NCBI RefSeq assembly: GCF_004217045.1
Contig: NZ_SGXM01000001.1
Location: forward strand, 1,364,001 to 1,428,000
DNA: 64,000 nt
Direction: 5' to 3'
Origin: Cupriavidus agavae
GTDB taxonomy: Bacteria > Pseudomonadota > Gammaproteobacteria > Burkholderiales > Burkholderiaceae
A model generated the notes under the pieces. It saw only the letters and a list, made by a program, of their open reading frames with translations, had not been told where the DNA came from and ran no database searches. Numbering within the stretch: the stretch's first letter is position 1; each line of letters opens with the position of its first letter. The position numbers and the translations under genes are program-made. Of the stretch, positions 36,306 through 47,639 are shown one piece after another.

Positions 36306-37010
36306 TCAGCCCAGGCACACGGCCGTCACCACTTCATCGGGCGTCAACGCGTACTGGACCTCGAACACGGTGCCAGCCGGCCAGCGTTCGTGCCAGTCGC
36401 AGGTCAACGCCAGGCTCAGCGTGCCCGGTGCCGAGCCGGCCAGCCGGGCGGCGCTGAAATCGAAGAAACGGCACACGGTGGGATAGAGCGCCTTGTAGAG
36501 CGATTCCTTCGCCGAGAACAGCAGGGTCACGGCGTCGGCACGCGGCCGGCAAAGACTGGCGGCCAGTACCGCGATGTCGTCCGGCAGGGCCACCATGTCG
36601 GCAATCTCGTCGGCGCGATCGGGCGCCAGCCACTGCTCGACATCGACACCCAGCGCGAACATGGCACCTGATCCGTCCTGGCGCGCCGCCACGGCCACGG
36701 CCCGGTCCGACGTATGGCTGATCGACCCCGTCCACCCGTCGGGCCACACCGGCAGGCCATCGGGGCCGCGTGCAGGCGCCATGAGACCGGCGACGGCCTG
36801 CGCCAGCGCATGGCGCGCACAGTAACGTCCCGCGCGGAACTGGGCCTGACGGCGCGGCGAGGCGCCATACAGGTCCACGGGAAGCGGCTCGCCCGCAAAG
36901 GGTTCCGCGCCCCCGGCCCGCCATGCCACCGCGTGGAGCCACACGGCCTGCGGCAGGCCCAGGGCGGCCCGGAGCGCTTCCGTGTCGAACCGGCTGGCTT
37001 CATCGCTCAT
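36306..37010 (-). CDS. 4'-phosphopantetheinyl transferase, EntD/Sfp type
   Basis: This 234-residue protein has the Sfp-type motifs: SISHTSD at 96-102, magnesium-binding GVDVEQW with Asp123 and Glu125, and FSAKESLYKALYP at 165-177 with the essential Lys168-Glu169. It moves phosphopantetheine from CoA to carrier domains. The length and the SISH/KES pattern fit the group that activates secondary-metabolism carrier proteins (siderophore, PKS or NRPS), beyond AcpS for fatty acids. A frame opens upstream to 37349, but the ATG at 37010 with GAGGATGCG starts correctly. No NRPS or PKS gene is in the window, so its target lies elsewhere. It is divergent from a TRAP transporter operon. Confidence 0.88.
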   Translation of the reverse strand: MSDEASRFDTEALRAALGLPQAVWLHAVAWRAGGAEPFAGEPLPVDLYGASPRRQAQFRAGRYCARHALAQAVAGLMAPARGPDGLPVWPDGWTGSISHTSDRAVAVAARQDGSGAMFALGVDVEQWLAPDRADEIADMVALPDDIAVLAASLCRPRADAVTLLFSAKESLYKALYPTVCRFFDFSAARLAGSAPGTLSLALTCDWHERWPAGTVFEVQYALTPDEVVTAVCLG

Positions 37011-37363
37011 CGCATCCTCAGGTCGAAAATCGGGTAGGCGTGGCCGGGTTGGTCCCGCCGCAACATACAGAGCATCCCTATCTGTCGGGCCGGGCCGCTT
37101 CTTGCTAGGCTCAGGAATCCCCAAGCCCGGTTTCCCGCCCACCGGCAGACGGCCAGTGTAGCGTGCCGGGCACGGGGCTTGCATCAGCATCGAAGCGTTC
37201 GACCGTTGCGGCGGGTGGCCGAGCCCCCACCATGCCGGACCGCGCAGTACGTCGTGCAACGCGCCATGTAGCAGACAACCACCACATGGTGCATCGGCAG
37301 TTCCAGGTAGTCCAACCCGCGCAGTCGGGCAGGCGCCCACGCGCAACACCAGGAGAGATCGAG
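37011..37363. other. Divergent intergenic region, PPTase / TRAP operon
   Basis: These 353 bp carry both promoters. No convincing -35/-10 pair, palindrome or short gene was identified; ORFs crossing it are extensions of the two flanking frames. Confidence 0.5.
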
Positions 37364-38335
37364 ATGCGAGTCAAGGCATTGGCAGTCGCGGCGGCGGCAT
37401 TGATGCTGGCCGCCACGGCAGCACGGGCGGACACCAAATGGGACCTGCCCACGGGCTACCCGGCCACCAACCTCCACACCGAGAACCTGCAGCAGATGGC
37501 CGCCGACGTGGAGAAGGCCACGGGCGGCAAGCTCAAGATCGTGATCCATCCGAACGGCTCGCTGCTCAAGGCCAACGAGATCAAGCGCGGCGTGCAGACC
37601 GGCCAGGTGCAGATGGGCGAGATCCTGATGTCGCTGCTGGCCAACGAGAATCCGGTCTTCGGCGTGGACGCGGTGCCGTTCCTGGCCACCAGCTACGCTG
37701 ACTCGTACAGGCTCTGGCAGGCCTCGAAGACCACTACCGACAAGGTGCTGGACCGCCAGGGCATGAAGCTGCTCTACGCCGTGGCCTGGCCGCCGCAGGG
37801 CATCTACGCCAACAAGCCGATCAACAGCGCCGCCGACATGAAGGGGCTCAAGTGGCGCGCCTACAATCCGGCGACATCGAAGATCGCCGAGATCGTGGGT
37901 GCCCAGCCCGTGACGATCCAGGCCGCCGACCTGGCCCAGGCGCTGGCTACCGGTACCGTCAACTCGTTCATGTCGTCCGGCGCCACCGGCGTGGACACCA
38001 AGGTCTGGGAATCGGTCAAGTATTTCTACACGGTGGACGCCTGGCTGCCCAAGAACATGCTGGTGGTCAGCAAGAAGGCGTTCAATGCGCTCGACAAGCC
38101 CACGCAGGACGCGCTGCTCAAGGCCGTGGCCGACGCCGAGAAACGCGGCTGGCAGGTCTCGGAGCAGAAGACGAAGGAATACCTGGCCACGCTGGCGAAG
38201 AACGGCATGACCGTAGCCCCGCCCTCGGCCCAGCTCAAGTCCGACATGCAGAAGGTGGGCGAGACCATGGTCAACGAATGGGCCAAAAGCGCCGGGGACG
38301 ATGGCAAGGCCATCCTCGACGCCTACCGGAAGTAG
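37364..38335 (+). CDS. TRAP transporter substrate-binding protein, DctP family
   Basis: This 323-residue periplasmic protein has a signal peptide (MRVKALAVAAAALMLAATAARA, cleavage near residue 22) and the DctP fold. It shows TKWDLPTGYPATNLHTENLQQMA at the mature start, the helix-strand pattern of KANEIKRGVQTGQVQMGEILMS, and WRAYNPATSKIAEIVGAQPVTIQAADLAQALATGTVNSFMSSG, where Arg (in WRAYNP) is the residue that usually holds the substrate carboxylate. AGGAGAGATCGAG precedes the ATG. The ligand is probably an organic acid. It is the first gene of the operon with DctQ and DctM. Confidence 0.92.
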   Translation: MRVKALAVAAAALMLAATAARADTKWDLPTGYPATNLHTENLQQMAADVEKATGGKLKIVIHPNGSLLKANEIKRGVQTGQVQMGEILMSLLANENPVFGVDAVPFLATSYADSYRLWQASKTTTDKVLDRQGMKLLYAVAWPPQGIYANKPINSAADMKGLKWRAYNPATSKIAEIVGAQPVTIQAADLAQALATGTVNSFMSSGATGVDTKVWESVKYFYTVDAWLPKNMLVVSKKAFNALDKPTQDALLKAVADAEKRGWQVSEQKTKEYLATLAKNGMTVAPPSAQLKSDMQKVGETMVNEWAKSAGDDGKAILDAYRK

Positions 38336-38479
38336 GTCCCGGCGCTGTATCGACTGTATCGCCTGTATTGCCTGCGTTGCCCTGCCTTCCCGCAGCGCAC
38401 CCTGGCCCGGCGGGCATGCTCCGCGCAGCCCGCCGGGTTCCCTTTTCCGCCCCTGCCTCACAGGTAGCCCGTCATATCC

Positions 38480-39031
38480 ATGGAAGCCCCCTATCCCACC
38501 CGACGATGGCTCGACCGCCTGCTTGACCTGTTCGCCGCGCTCGGCGCGCTCTGCATCCTGGCCGTCTGCATCGTGATGATTGCCATGTCGATCTCGCGCG
38601 AGACCCAGATCGTGCTCAAGGGCGGCGACGATATCGTCTCCTGGCTGTGCGCGGCCTCGGCCTTCCTCGTGCTGGGCCAGACGTTCCAGCACGGCGGCAT
38701 CGTCCGCGTGGAAATGCTGCTCGACGCCGTGGGCCCCCGGCGGCGCTGGTTCCTCGAAGCCCTGTCCCTGTCGATCTGCCTGGCATTCGCCGCCTACGCG
38801 GCCTGGGCGCTCGGCACCTTTGCCTGGCAGAGCTGGGAGATCGGCGATGTCTCGCAGGGCCAGATCGTGATCCCGCTCTGGATACCGCAGAGCTTCGCGG
38901 TACTTGGCACGATCGGTTTCCTGCTGGCCGTGGCCGACGAATGGCTGCGCGTGATGCGCCGCCAGAAGCCGCGCTACCAGCTGGCGCAGGAGGCCAAGCT
39001 GGCCGCCGGCGATTTCGGGGAGACCGTCTGA
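38480..39031 (+). CDS. TRAP transporter small permease, DctQ family
   Basis: This 183-residue inner-membrane protein has four hydrophobic spans and the DctQ-type motif ETQIVLKGGDDIVSWLCAASAFLVLGQTFQHGGIVRVEMLL, in which the conserved (Q)hGGHI-like region is QHGGIVRVEML. It pairs with the large permease to form the membrane channel. Its TGA stop shares a base with the DctM start (ATGA, TGATG), so translation is coupled. The 144-bp gap after dctP has no strong hairpin. Confidence 0.85.
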   Translation: MEAPYPTRRWLDRLLDLFAALGALCILAVCIVMIAMSISRETQIVLKGGDDIVSWLCAASAFLVLGQTFQHGGIVRVEMLLDAVGPRRRWFLEALSLSICLAFAAYAAWALGTFAWQSWEIGDVSQGQIVIPLWIPQSFAVLGTIGFLLAVADEWLRVMRRQKPRYQLAQEAKLAAGDFGETV

Positions 39032-40341
39032 TGAGCACGGTACTGGTTGCGCTGATCCTGCTGCTCGTGATGATCGTGTTCCTGGCGATCGGCGCGTGGA
39101 TTCCGGTGGCCATCGCGGTCACCTCGTGGGTGGGGCTCGTGGTGTTCTCCGACCGCGAGGCGCTGGTCAACCTGGCCAACGCGTGGTGGTCGTCGAGCGC
39201 GTCATATACGCTGGCCTCGCTGCCGCTGTTCGTGTGGATGGGCGAGATCCTGTTTCGGACGAAACTGTCCGAGCAGATGTTCAATGGCCTGTCGCCGTGG
39301 CTGAACTGGCTGCCGGGCCGGCTGATGCACGTGAACATCCTGGGCTGCGGCATCTTCGGTTCGGTGTCGGGGTCGTCGGCAGCCACCTGCGCGACGATCG
39401 CCAAGTCCGCGCTGCCCGAACTGACCCGGCGCGGCTACGACGAGCGCATCACGCTCGGTTCGCTGTCGTGCGCCGGCACGCTGGGCATCCTGATTCCGCC
39501 ATCGATCACGATGGTCGTGTATGCGGTGTCCGCCGATGTGTCGATCATCCGCGTATTCCTGGCCGGCTTCCTGCCGGGGCTGCTGCTGATGCTGCTCTTC
39601 TCGGGCTACATCGTGGTCTGGGCGCTGATGAACCCGTCGCGCACGCCGAAGGCCGAGACGTTCGGCTGGCGCGCCCGGCTGGCGTCTATCCGGCAGTTGA
39701 TGCCCTGCATCATCCTGATCGCGTTCATCACGTGGATCATGATCACGGGCTACTCCACCGCCACCGAGGCTGCCGCCTACGGCGTGGTGGCGTCGCTGGG
39801 GCTGGCCTGGGCCGGCGGCTCGCTGACGCGCAAGGCGTTCTGGGAGAGCCTGATGTCGGCCACGCGGCTGACGGCGATGATCATGTTCGTGCTCGGCGCC
39901 ACATCGTTCCTGTCCGTGACCATGAGCTTCACGGGCATTCCGCGCGCGCTGGCCGAATGGGTGGCGGCGCTGAACCTCTCGCCATGGGCGCTGATCGCGG
40001 TGCTGACCGTGATCTACATCATCCTCGGCACCGCGCTCGACGGCATCTCGATGATCGCGCTGACCACGGCCACCGTGCTGCCGATGGTCCAGGCGGCCGG
40101 CTTCGACCTGGTCTGGTTCGGCATTTTCATCGTGCTGCTCGTGGAGATTGCCGAGGTGACGCCGCCAGTCGGCTTCAACCTGTTCGTGCTGCAGAGCATG
40201 ACCGGCAAGGACAGCAACTACATCGCCCGGGGCTCGCTGCCGTTCTTCATGATGATGGTCGTGGCCATCGGCATCATCACGATCTGGCCCACGTTCGTCA
40301 CGTGGCTGCCGGACCTCGTCATGGCGAAGGAGCTGAAGTAG
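39031..40341 (+). CDS. TRAP transporter large permease, DctM family
   Basis: This 436-residue membrane protein has about twelve hydrophobic spans. Family landmarks are GCGIFGSVSGSSAATCATIAKSALPEL near residue 110, GTLGILIPPSITMVVYAV near 150, and the C-terminal repeat with IILGTALDGISMIALTTATVLPMV and EIAEVTPPVGFNLFVLQ. It carries the ion-driven translocation, taking substrate from the DctP protein. It starts one base into the DctQ stop codon. The longer open frame to 38647 is a shadow of dctQ. Confidence 0.94.
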   Translation: MSTVLVALILLLVMIVFLAIGAWIPVAIAVTSWVGLVVFSDREALVNLANAWWSSSASYTLASLPLFVWMGEILFRTKLSEQMFNGLSPWLNWLPGRLMHVNILGCGIFGSVSGSSAATCATIAKSALPELTRRGYDERITLGSLSCAGTLGILIPPSITMVVYAVSADVSIIRVFLAGFLPGLLLMLLFSGYIVVWALMNPSRTPKAETFGWRARLASIRQLMPCIILIAFITWIMITGYSTATEAAAYGVVASLGLAWAGGSLTRKAFWESLMSATRLTAMIMFVLGATSFLSVTMSFTGIPRALAEWVAALNLSPWALIAVLTVIYIILGTALDGISMIALTTATVLPMVQAAGFDLVWFGIFIVLLVEIAEVTPPVGFNLFVLQSMTGKDSNYIARGSLPFFMMMVVAIGIITIWPTFVTWLPDLVMAKELK

Positions 40342-40409
40342 CGCCGGGGGCGGGCTGGAGCACGGGCGGCGGATCGGGCAGAATCGTGGCAAGCCCACGA
40401 GACCACGAC

Positions 40410-42011
40410 ATGACCAGCGCAGCGCCACCCTCCCCGGCCCCCGAACCCGCCCCGGCGTGGTTCCCGCTCGACGCCGCCGGCAACGGCAATCCCACGCCGC
40501 TGTACGACCTTGCCGCCGTGCGCCAGATCGAGCAGGCGGGGCTGGCCGCCACGCCGCCGTTCACGCTGATGTCGCGGGCGGGCGCCGCGGCAGCCGACTG
40601 GGTTGCCGGGCACGTGCCGGAGGGCCGCATCCTGTTCCTGGCCGGCCGGGGCAACAACGGCGGCGATGCACTCGTGGCCGCCACGCGCCTGCACCAGGCT
40701 GGCCGGCTCGTGGAGGCGTGGCTGATCGCCGAGGCCGACCAGTTGCCCGCCGACGCCGCCCGCGCGTGGCTCGACGCCCGCACGGCCGGCGTGCCGCTGC
40801 TGGCGATGCACCCGGCACCCGATGCCCCGCTGCCGCCCTGGCCCGCCCACTGCGCCGCCGTGGTCGATGGCCTGCTCGGCATCGGCCTGAACCGCCCCGC
40901 CGACGGCAACATGGCCCGCTGGATCGAACACCTCAACGCCGCTCACCTGCCGGTGTACGCACTCGACGTGCCAAGCGGCCTGTTTGCCGATACCGGCGCA
41001 GGGCAGCCCGCCGTGCGCGCGCGCCGCACGCTGACCTTCCTGGCGGCCAAACCGGGCCTGCTGACACTGGACGGACGCGATTGCGCCGGCCCCGTCGATA
41101 TCGCGCCGCTCGGACTTGAACCCGACGCCCCGGCGCCCGCGGCGATGGTCAACCAGCCGGGCGGCTTCGCCCACGCACTGCCGCGCCGCGAGCACGCCGG
41201 CAACAAGGGCCGCTACGGCAGCGTGGCGGTCATTGGCGGCAACCATGGCATGACCGGCGCGCCGCTGCTGGGCGCCCGGGCCGCGCTGTACCTCGGCGCC
41301 GGCCGCGTCCATGTGGGGTTTCTGGCCGATCCAGCCCCCGCCGTCGATCCGGTCCACCCCGAACTGATGCTGCATCGCCATGCCGAGTTGGCGCTGCAAG
41401 GCATGTCCGCGATCGTCGCCGGGCCAGGGATGGGCAGTGACGCCGCCGCGCGCACGCATTTGTCTGCCCTGATCGACGTGTGCGCCGCCGCCCGCCCCGC
41501 CATGCCGCTGGTGCTCGACGCCGACGCCCTGAACCTGCTCTCCGCCGACCCGGCGCTGGCCGCGCGGCTGCGCAACTGCGGCGTCCACCTCGTGATGACG
41601 CCGCACCCGCTCGAAGCGGCGCGGCTGCTCGGCAGCACGGTCGGCGAGGTCCAGCGCGACCGTCTGGCCGCCTCCCACGCGCTGGCACACCGATGGTGCG
41701 CCACGATCGTGCTCAAGGGCTCCGGCACGATCATCGCCACCCCGGGCAATGCCCCGCCAGCGATCAATCCCACCGGCAACGCGGGCCTGTCGACTGCCGG
41801 CACCGGCGACGTGCTGGCGGGCATGCTCGGCGCCCTGCTTGCCCAGGGCATGCCGCCGGCCGAGGCGGCGCGCGCAGCGGTCTGGATCCACGGCCGCGCC
41901 GCGGATCGGCTCGTCGAGGCCGGAACCGGCCCGGCCGGCATGACGGCCAGCGAACTCTACCTGCCGGCGCGCGCCATCCTCAACGCGCTGCTGGCGGGCC
42001 AGCCGGCCTGA
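40410..42011 (+). CDS. nnr: Bifunctional NAD(P)H-hydrate epimerase / ADP-dependent dehydratase
   Basis: This 533-residue YjeF-type repair enzyme has an N-terminal epimerase domain (to ~250) with [18 protein letters not shown] and [10 protein letters not shown], and a C-terminal ribokinase-like dehydratase domain with [14 protein letters not shown] at its start, [10 protein letters not shown] and the catalytic Asp in [16 protein letters not shown]. It restores NAD(P)H from its damaged hydrated form. The start at 40410 is chosen because MTSAAPP precedes the conserved [12 protein letters not shown]; the frame is open upstream under dctM. The order TRAP-nnr-pgi looks like adjacency rather than functional linkage. 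Confidence 0.94.
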   Translation: MTSAAPPSPAPEPAPAWFPLDAAGNGNPTPLYDLAAVRQIEQAGLAATPPFTLMSRAGAAAADWVAGHVPEGRILFLAGRGNNGGDALVAATRLHQAGRLVEAWLIAEADQLPADAARAWLDARTAGVPLLAMHPAPDAPLPPWPAHCAAVVDGLLGIGLNRPADGNMARWIEHLNAAHLPVYALDVPSGLFADTGAGQPAVRARRTLTFLAAKPGLLTLDGRDCAGPVDIAPLGLEPDAPAPAAMVNQPGGFAHALPRREHAGNKGRYGSVAVIGGNHGMTGAPLLGARAALYLGAGRVHVGFLADPAPAVDPVHPELMLHRHAELALQGMSAIVAGPGMGSDAAARTHLSALIDVCAAARPAMPLVLDADALNLLSADPALAARLRNCGVHLVMTPHPLEAARLLGSTVGEVQRDRLAASHALAHRWCATIVLKGSGTIIATPGNAPPAINPTGNAGLSTAGTGDVLAGMLGALLAQGMPPAEAARAAVWIHGRAADRLVEAGTGPAGMTASELYLPARAILNALLAGQPA

Positions 42012-42223
42012 AACCGCGCCGCCGCGTGCGGTGGCGCACACACCCACGGCAGCGTCGGACAACGCCCGATACGGCCGTTCGACCGACGCTGGTAAGGTTG
42101 CCGTTAGCGCAAGCGCCGTTACTTTTTGCAGCCACTTCGGGCTTTTGCCATCACATGGCGGCGATATACTTGCAGTCGCCCCCCGGCCCCGGCCGGGCTG
42201 TCTCCCGCTTTACAGAAGAACGC

Positions 42224-43852
<1,629 letters not shown>

Positions 43853-43870
43853 AACTTCGGAGCGCAGCGC

Positions 43871-44569
43871 TCAGACTTCGGTGCCCATCAGTTCGTCGCT
43901 GGCCACGCGGCCGGCGTCGATGGTCAGGATGCGGCCACAGCGGGCCGCCACCGAGCGGTCGTGCGTCACGAGCACCAGCGTGGAGCCCGCGTCGCGGTTC
44001 AGCGCGAACATCAGGGCGATGACGGCCTCGCCCGTGGCGGTGTCGAGGCTGCCGGTAGGCTCATCGGCAAACAGGATGTCGGGACGTGCCACGAAGGCAC
44101 GCGCCAGCGCCACGCGTTGTTGCTCGCCCCCGGACAACGTGCGCGGATAGTGCGTCAGGCGCTTGCCAAGGCCCACGCGCTCCAGCATCTCGGTGGCCCG
44201 CTCCCGCACAGCGTCCGTTTCGCCACGCAGCTCCAGCGGCAGCATCACGTTTTCCAGCGCGGTGAGGTGGCCAACCAGCTGGAACGACTGGAACACGAAG
44301 CCGACATGGCGGCCCCGCAATGCGGCGCGCTGGTCTTCGTCGAGTTGGAACAGGTCCTGGCCGTGCAGCCGGACAGCGCCCGTGCTCGGCAGGTCGAGCC
44401 CGGCCAGCAGGCCCAGCAGCGTGGATTTGCCCGAGCCCGACGCCCCGACGATGGCCAGCGTTTCGCCGGCCGTGACGGAAAACGAGACGTCATGCAAAAT
44501 CGTCAGCGAACCCGTCGTGTCGGCTACGGTCTTTCCGAGTGACTCGACAGCGAGAATGGAAGAAGACAT
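43871..44569 (-). CDS. ybbA: ABC transporter ATP-binding protein, YbbA/LolD type
   Basis: This 232-residue ATPase has Walker A GASGSGKST at 42-50, Q-loop FVFQSFQLVGHLTALENVMLPLELRG, signature LSGGEQQRVALARA, Walker B ILFADEPTGSLD and H-loop LVTHDRSVA. The pattern matches the MacB/LolD-related YbbA subfamily, which works with a large membrane permease (YbbP) to move lipophilic or peptide substrates. The permease gene is not in the window. Its ATG (44569) and the ATG of divergent tesA (44568) share the bases CATG, the same divergent arrangement as in E. coli ybbA/tesA. No good ribosome site is visible upstream. Confidence 0.88.
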   Translation of the reverse strand: MSSSILAVESLGKTVADTTGSLTILHDVSFSVTAGETLAIVGASGSGKSTLLGLLAGLDLPSTGAVRLHGQDLFQLDEDQRAALRGRHVGFVFQSFQLVGHLTALENVMLPLELRGETDAVRERATEMLERVGLGKRLTHYPRTLSGGEQQRVALARAFVARPDILFADEPTGSLDTATGEAVIALMFALNRDAGSTLVLVTHDRSVAARCGRILTIDAGRVASDELMGTEV

Positions 44570-45278
44570 GCGCGAGAAGATTGGAAGTGTTGGACGCCGG
44601 CGGCTGCTGGCGGCTTGTATTGCGACAGCGGCCGGCGCGTTCGGTTCGCTGGCCACGCCCGCCATGGCCCAGCCCGCTACCGGAACCCCGGCCGCCCCGG
44701 GCGCGCCCGCCGTACTGGTGCTGGGCGACAGTCTTTCGGCCGAATACGGCATCGCGCGCGGCACCGGGTGGGTGCACCTGCTCCAGGAGCGCCTGCGGCG
44801 CGAGCGGTTCGATTATAGCGTCGTGAACGCAAGCATCAGCGGCGAGACCACCGTGGGTGGCAAGACCCGCCTGCCCGACCTGCTCAAGCGCCACAAGCCG
44901 GCGCTGGTGATCGTGGAACTGGGCGCCAACGACGCGCTGCGCGGCCTGTCGCTGCAGTCCACCGAAGCCAACCTGCGCGGCATCGTCGGCGACGCCCAGA
45001 AAGCCGGCGCGAAGGTGGTGCTCGTGGGCATGCGCATTCCGCCCAACTACGGGCCGGACTACACCGAGCGCTTCTTCGCGCTCTACGCGAAGCTGGCAAA
45101 GGAACTCGGCACCCAGCTGGTGCCGTTCTTCCTCGACAAGGTGGTGACGCGCCCCGACTGGTTCCAGGATGATCGCATCCACCCCAGCGCCGCCGCGCAG
45201 GCCACGCTGCTCGACAATGTCTGGCCGGCGCTCAAGCCGCTGCTGAAGGCACCGTCGCCGTCATCGAAGCCCCGCTGA
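44568..45278 (+). CDS. tesA: Multifunctional arylesterase/acyl-CoA thioesterase I, SGNH family
   Basis: This 236-residue periplasmic SGNH hydrolase has an N-terminal signal (GRRRLLAACIATAAGAFGSLATPAMA, cleavage near residue 34), block I GDSLSAEYG with nucleophile Ser55, block III GAND, and block V DDRIHPSA with the Asp/His pair. It hydrolyses acyl-CoA, aryl esters and lysophospholipids. The ATG at 44568 has GGAAGAAGAC upstream; an in-frame ATG at 44556 is a close alternative. It is divergent from ybbA with overlapping start codons, and a bidirectional terminator separates it from ppiD. Confidence 0.92.
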   Translation: MREKIGSVGRRRLLAACIATAAGAFGSLATPAMAQPATGTPAAPGAPAVLVLGDSLSAEYGIARGTGWVHLLQERLRRERFDYSVVNASISGETTVGGKTRLPDLLKRHKPALVIVELGANDALRGLSLQSTEANLRGIVGDAQKAGAKVVLVGMRIPPNYGPDYTERFFALYAKLAKELGTQLVPFFLDKVVTRPDWFQDDRIHPSAAAQATLLDNVWPALKPLLKAPSPSSKPR

Positions 45279-45301
45279 CGCCGTCCGCCTGCGCAAGAAA
45301 C

Positions 45302-45337
45302 AAAAAACCCCTGCGACCGATCATCGCAGGGGTTTTT
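45302..45337. terminator. Bidirectional terminator, tesA/ppiD
   Basis: The arms CCCCTGCGA and TCGCAGGGG with a CCGATCA loop are flanked by A6 on the left and T5 on the right. It can end both convergent transcripts. Confidence 0.9.
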
Positions 45338-45365
45338 CTTGTGCTGCTGCCGGGATGGCGCCCGA

Positions 45366-47312
45366 TCAGCCTTCGGCGTCGCTGGCGGCGGTGTTGCCGT
45401 CCGCCGGCTTGGCCGGGCGCAGGATCTTGACCTTCGCCTTGGCCTTGAGCATGTCGTAGTACGCCGCCAGTTCGGTCTGCCCGGCCAGTTGGCTCAGTTG
45501 CTGGGCGTCGGCGTCACGCTGACCCGGATTGGCCGGGGCCGGCGTGTCGACCTTCGTGATGCGGTAGATCGCATAGCCTTCGGCACCGAGGTCCACACCC
45601 ACCACCGACGGCAGCTTGGTCGCGTCGGCGCGCATGATGGCCTCGACAGCCTTCGGCGGCAGTCCGTCGGTCTTGGTGCGCGATACGGCCAGCGTGGCGC
45701 CGAAGCCGTCGGCGTTGCCACCCTTCTTCAGCGCATCGAGACGCGCCTCGCCAGCCTTGCGGGCCAGTTCGGCCGCCTGCTGGGCGACATAGGCCTGGCG
45801 CACCTGGGCTTCCACGTCCTCGAACTTGCGTGCGGCAGCCGGACGATAGTCCACGACCCGCGCCGCCACCAGCGTGGTGGGGCCCACCTGGATGGCCTCG
45901 GTATTGCGCTTGTTCTTGAGCGCGTCATCGCTGAACAGCGCCTTGAGCACCTTCTCGTTGTTCAGCGGATTGTCCTTGCCCAGCGCCGGGTTCGGCTGGC
46001 GCGTCACGTTGTCGGCGGTCTGGATCGTCAGCTTGAACTTGTCGGCGGCCGGCTTCAGGCTGTCGGACTGCTCGTAGACCGTGTTGCCGAACGCGTCGGC
46101 CTGCTCCTGGTACTTCTTGCTGGCCAACTGCTTCTTCAGTTCAGCTTCCAGCTCCGGGCGCACCGTTTCGAGCGGTTGCGTCTCGGCCGGCTTGATGCCA
46201 GTCAGCTTGATGATGTGGTAGCCGTAGTCCGTTTCCACCAGGTCGCTGATCTGGCCGTCCTTGAGGCCATACATCGCGTCCTCGAACGGCTTGACCAGCG
46301 CGCCCCGGCCCATGAAGCCAAGATCGCCGCCCTTCTCCGCCGAACCCGGATCCTGCGAGTTCTTCTTCGCCACCTCGGCGAAGGTCTCCGGATGCTTTTT
46401 CACGTCGGCCAGCAGCTTCTCGGCCTTCTCCTTGGCAGCCTTGCGGTCGGCGTCCTTGCCGTCCTTGGGCGCGGCGATCAGGATGTGGCTGGCGCGGCGT
46501 TGCTCCTCGGTGCGGAAGCGCTGGATATTGCTGTCGTAGTAGGACTTCAGCTCTTCCGGCGTGACGGTCTGGCTGGCGGCCAGCGCATCGCCCGACAGCA
46601 CCACGTACTCGACCTTGGCCTGCTCAGGCGTCGTGTAGGCCGACAGGTGGGCCTCGTAGTAAGCCTTGAGCGCCGCCGCATCGGGCGTGACCTTCGACGT
46701 GAAATCGGCCGACTTGATCGTCAGCGCCTGAACATCACGCTGCTGGTCGCGGATGGCGATCAGGCGGTCCAGCAGCGACTTCGGCACGAATGCGGTGGAA
46801 CCCACGGCGGCGCCCAGCTGCTGCGTGGCCAGTTCGAAGCGCATGCGCGCATCGAGCTGCTCGGGCGTCATGCCCTGCTGCGCCAGCAATTGCACATAGG
46901 CCTTGTCGTCGAACTTGCCGTCCGGACCGCGCAGTTGGGCAACGGCGGGGATGGCCTGGATCGCGTCGCGCACCTGGGTGTCGGACACGGTCAGGTGGTT
47001 CTTCTGCGTGGCATCGGCCACCACACGCTGCAGGATCAACTGGTCCAGCACTGACTGGCGCGCGGCGGCACCCTCGAACATGCGCGGATCGTAGTTGTTG
47101 CCGAGCATCTGGCGCATGCGCTCGCTCTGGTCTCGCACCACGTTATCGACTTCCTGCACGGTAATGGCGCGGCCGTCCACCTTGGCCACGTCGTGCGAGC
47201 CGTCCATGAAGCGCGAGTAGCTCTCGACGCCGAAGAACACGAACGACGGGAAGACGAGCACCAGCAGCAGCAAAAGCATCAGGCGCCGGTTGTTGCGTAC
47301 GAAATCAAGCAT
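45366..47312 (-). CDS. ppiD: Periplasmic folding chaperone PpiD (SurA-N, parvulin)
   Basis: This 648-residue protein has a short cytoplasmic start ([10 protein letters not shown]), one inner-membrane span (about [19 protein letters not shown], residues 11-29), a SurA-like N-terminal chaperone region and a parvulin domain in the middle ([17 protein letters not shown], then [26 protein letters not shown] and [11 protein letters not shown]). It is a periplasm-facing chaperone tethered near the Sec translocon. The ATG at 47312 starts the membrane anchor; the frame is open upstream to 47585 only as a tRNA-region shadow. It follows lon and the two tRNAs on the minus strand, as in many proteobacteria. 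Confidence 0.95.
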   Translation of the reverse strand: MLDFVRNNRRLMLLLLLVLVFPSFVFFGVESYSRFMDGSHDVAKVDGRAITVQEVDNVVRDQSERMRQMLGNNYDPRMFEGAAARQSVLDQLILQRVVADATQKNHLTVSDTQVRDAIQAIPAVAQLRGPDGKFDDKAYVQLLAQQGMTPEQLDARMRFELATQQLGAAVGSTAFVPKSLLDRLIAIRDQQRDVQALTIKSADFTSKVTPDAAALKAYYEAHLSAYTTPEQAKVEYVVLSGDALAASQTVTPEELKSYYDSNIQRFRTEEQRRASHILIAAPKDGKDADRKAAKEKAEKLLADVKKHPETFAEVAKKNSQDPGSAEKGGDLGFMGRGALVKPFEDAMYGLKDGQISDLVETDYGYHIIKLTGIKPAETQPLETVRPELEAELKKQLASKKYQEQADAFGNTVYEQSDSLKPAADKFKLTIQTADNVTRQPNPALGKDNPLNNEKVLKALFSDDALKNKRNTEAIQVGPTTLVAARVVDYRPAAARKFEDVEAQVRQAYVAQQAAELARKAGEARLDALKKGGNADGFGATLAVSRTKTDGLPPKAVEAIMRADATKLPSVVGVDLGAEGYAIYRITKVDTPAPANPGQRDADAQQLSQLAGQTELAAYYDMLKAKAKVKILRPAKPADGNTAASDAEG

Positions 47313-47433
47313 GCTGATCGGAAAAAGGGTTGAGGCCAGGGGCCGAGGGTCAAACCTCGCGATTCTAGCAGGAGCGGGGCTGGAGACTGGCGGAAAGTGC
47401 GGGGTGGCTTTCTGTACGGTCAAGAAATGCGCT

Positions 47434-47494
47434 CGCCCAAAACAAAAAGCCCGCTGGCGCGGGCATTGTGTTTTGGCGGAGTGGACGGGGCTCG
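47434..47494. repeat. 61-bp repeat, copy A (duplicated 3' end of tRNA-Asp plus terminator)
   Basis: Identical over 61 bases to 47579-47639. It includes the tRNA-Asp terminator and the last 21 bases of the tRNA gene (47474-47494), including the encoded CCA. No functional tRNA is formed here, because the sequence diverges right after the shared 3' portion. Confidence 0.85.
47438..47464 (-). terminator. Duplicated terminator in repeat copy A
   Basis: The stem GCCCGC/GCGGGC with T-rich tail on the minus strand is identical to the one at 47583-47609, giving two consecutive terminators downstream of tRNA-Asp. Confidence 0.7.
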
Positions 47495-47513
47495 CCCACA
47501 TCCTGCAGGCCGC

Positions 47514-47535
47514 GGATTCGCTTGCAAGCGAATCC
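47514..47535. repeat. 22-bp perfect palindrome between the tRNA-end repeats
   Basis: The half-site GGATTCGCTTG reads identically on both strands with no spacer. It is followed by a second hairpin (GGGCGCTGC 47550-47558 with GCAGCGCCC 47563-47571). Together they fill the space between the two 61-bp repeats, a structure like a recombination or small mobile palindromic unit. Confidence 0.6.
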
Positions 47536-47578
47536 CTTCTCGCCCCGCCGGGCGCTGCGCAGGCAGCGCCCTCCACTC

Positions 47579-47639
47579 CGCCCAAAACAAAAAGCCCGCT
47601 GGCGCGGGCATTGTGTTTTGGCGGAGTGGACGGGGCTCG
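47579..47639. repeat. 61-bp repeat, copy B (native end of tRNA-Asp)
   Basis: This copy contains the real 3' end of tRNA-Asp (47619-47639) and its terminator. It is the source or partner of copy A, 145 bases away. Confidence 0.85.
47583..47609 (-). terminator. Terminator of the tRNA-Val/tRNA-Asp transcript
   Basis: The stem GCCCGC/GCGGGC (47594-47599 with 47604-47609) is followed on the minus strand by T5 and further T. It lies 10 bases past the tRNA-Asp CCA end. Confidence 0.75.

Noticed and set aside
42080-42130. Possible terminator or riboswitch before pgi (imperfect repeats of GCCGTTA followed by T5).
   Set aside because: The repeats are mostly direct rather than inverted and no stable stem could be drawn, so it was not called.
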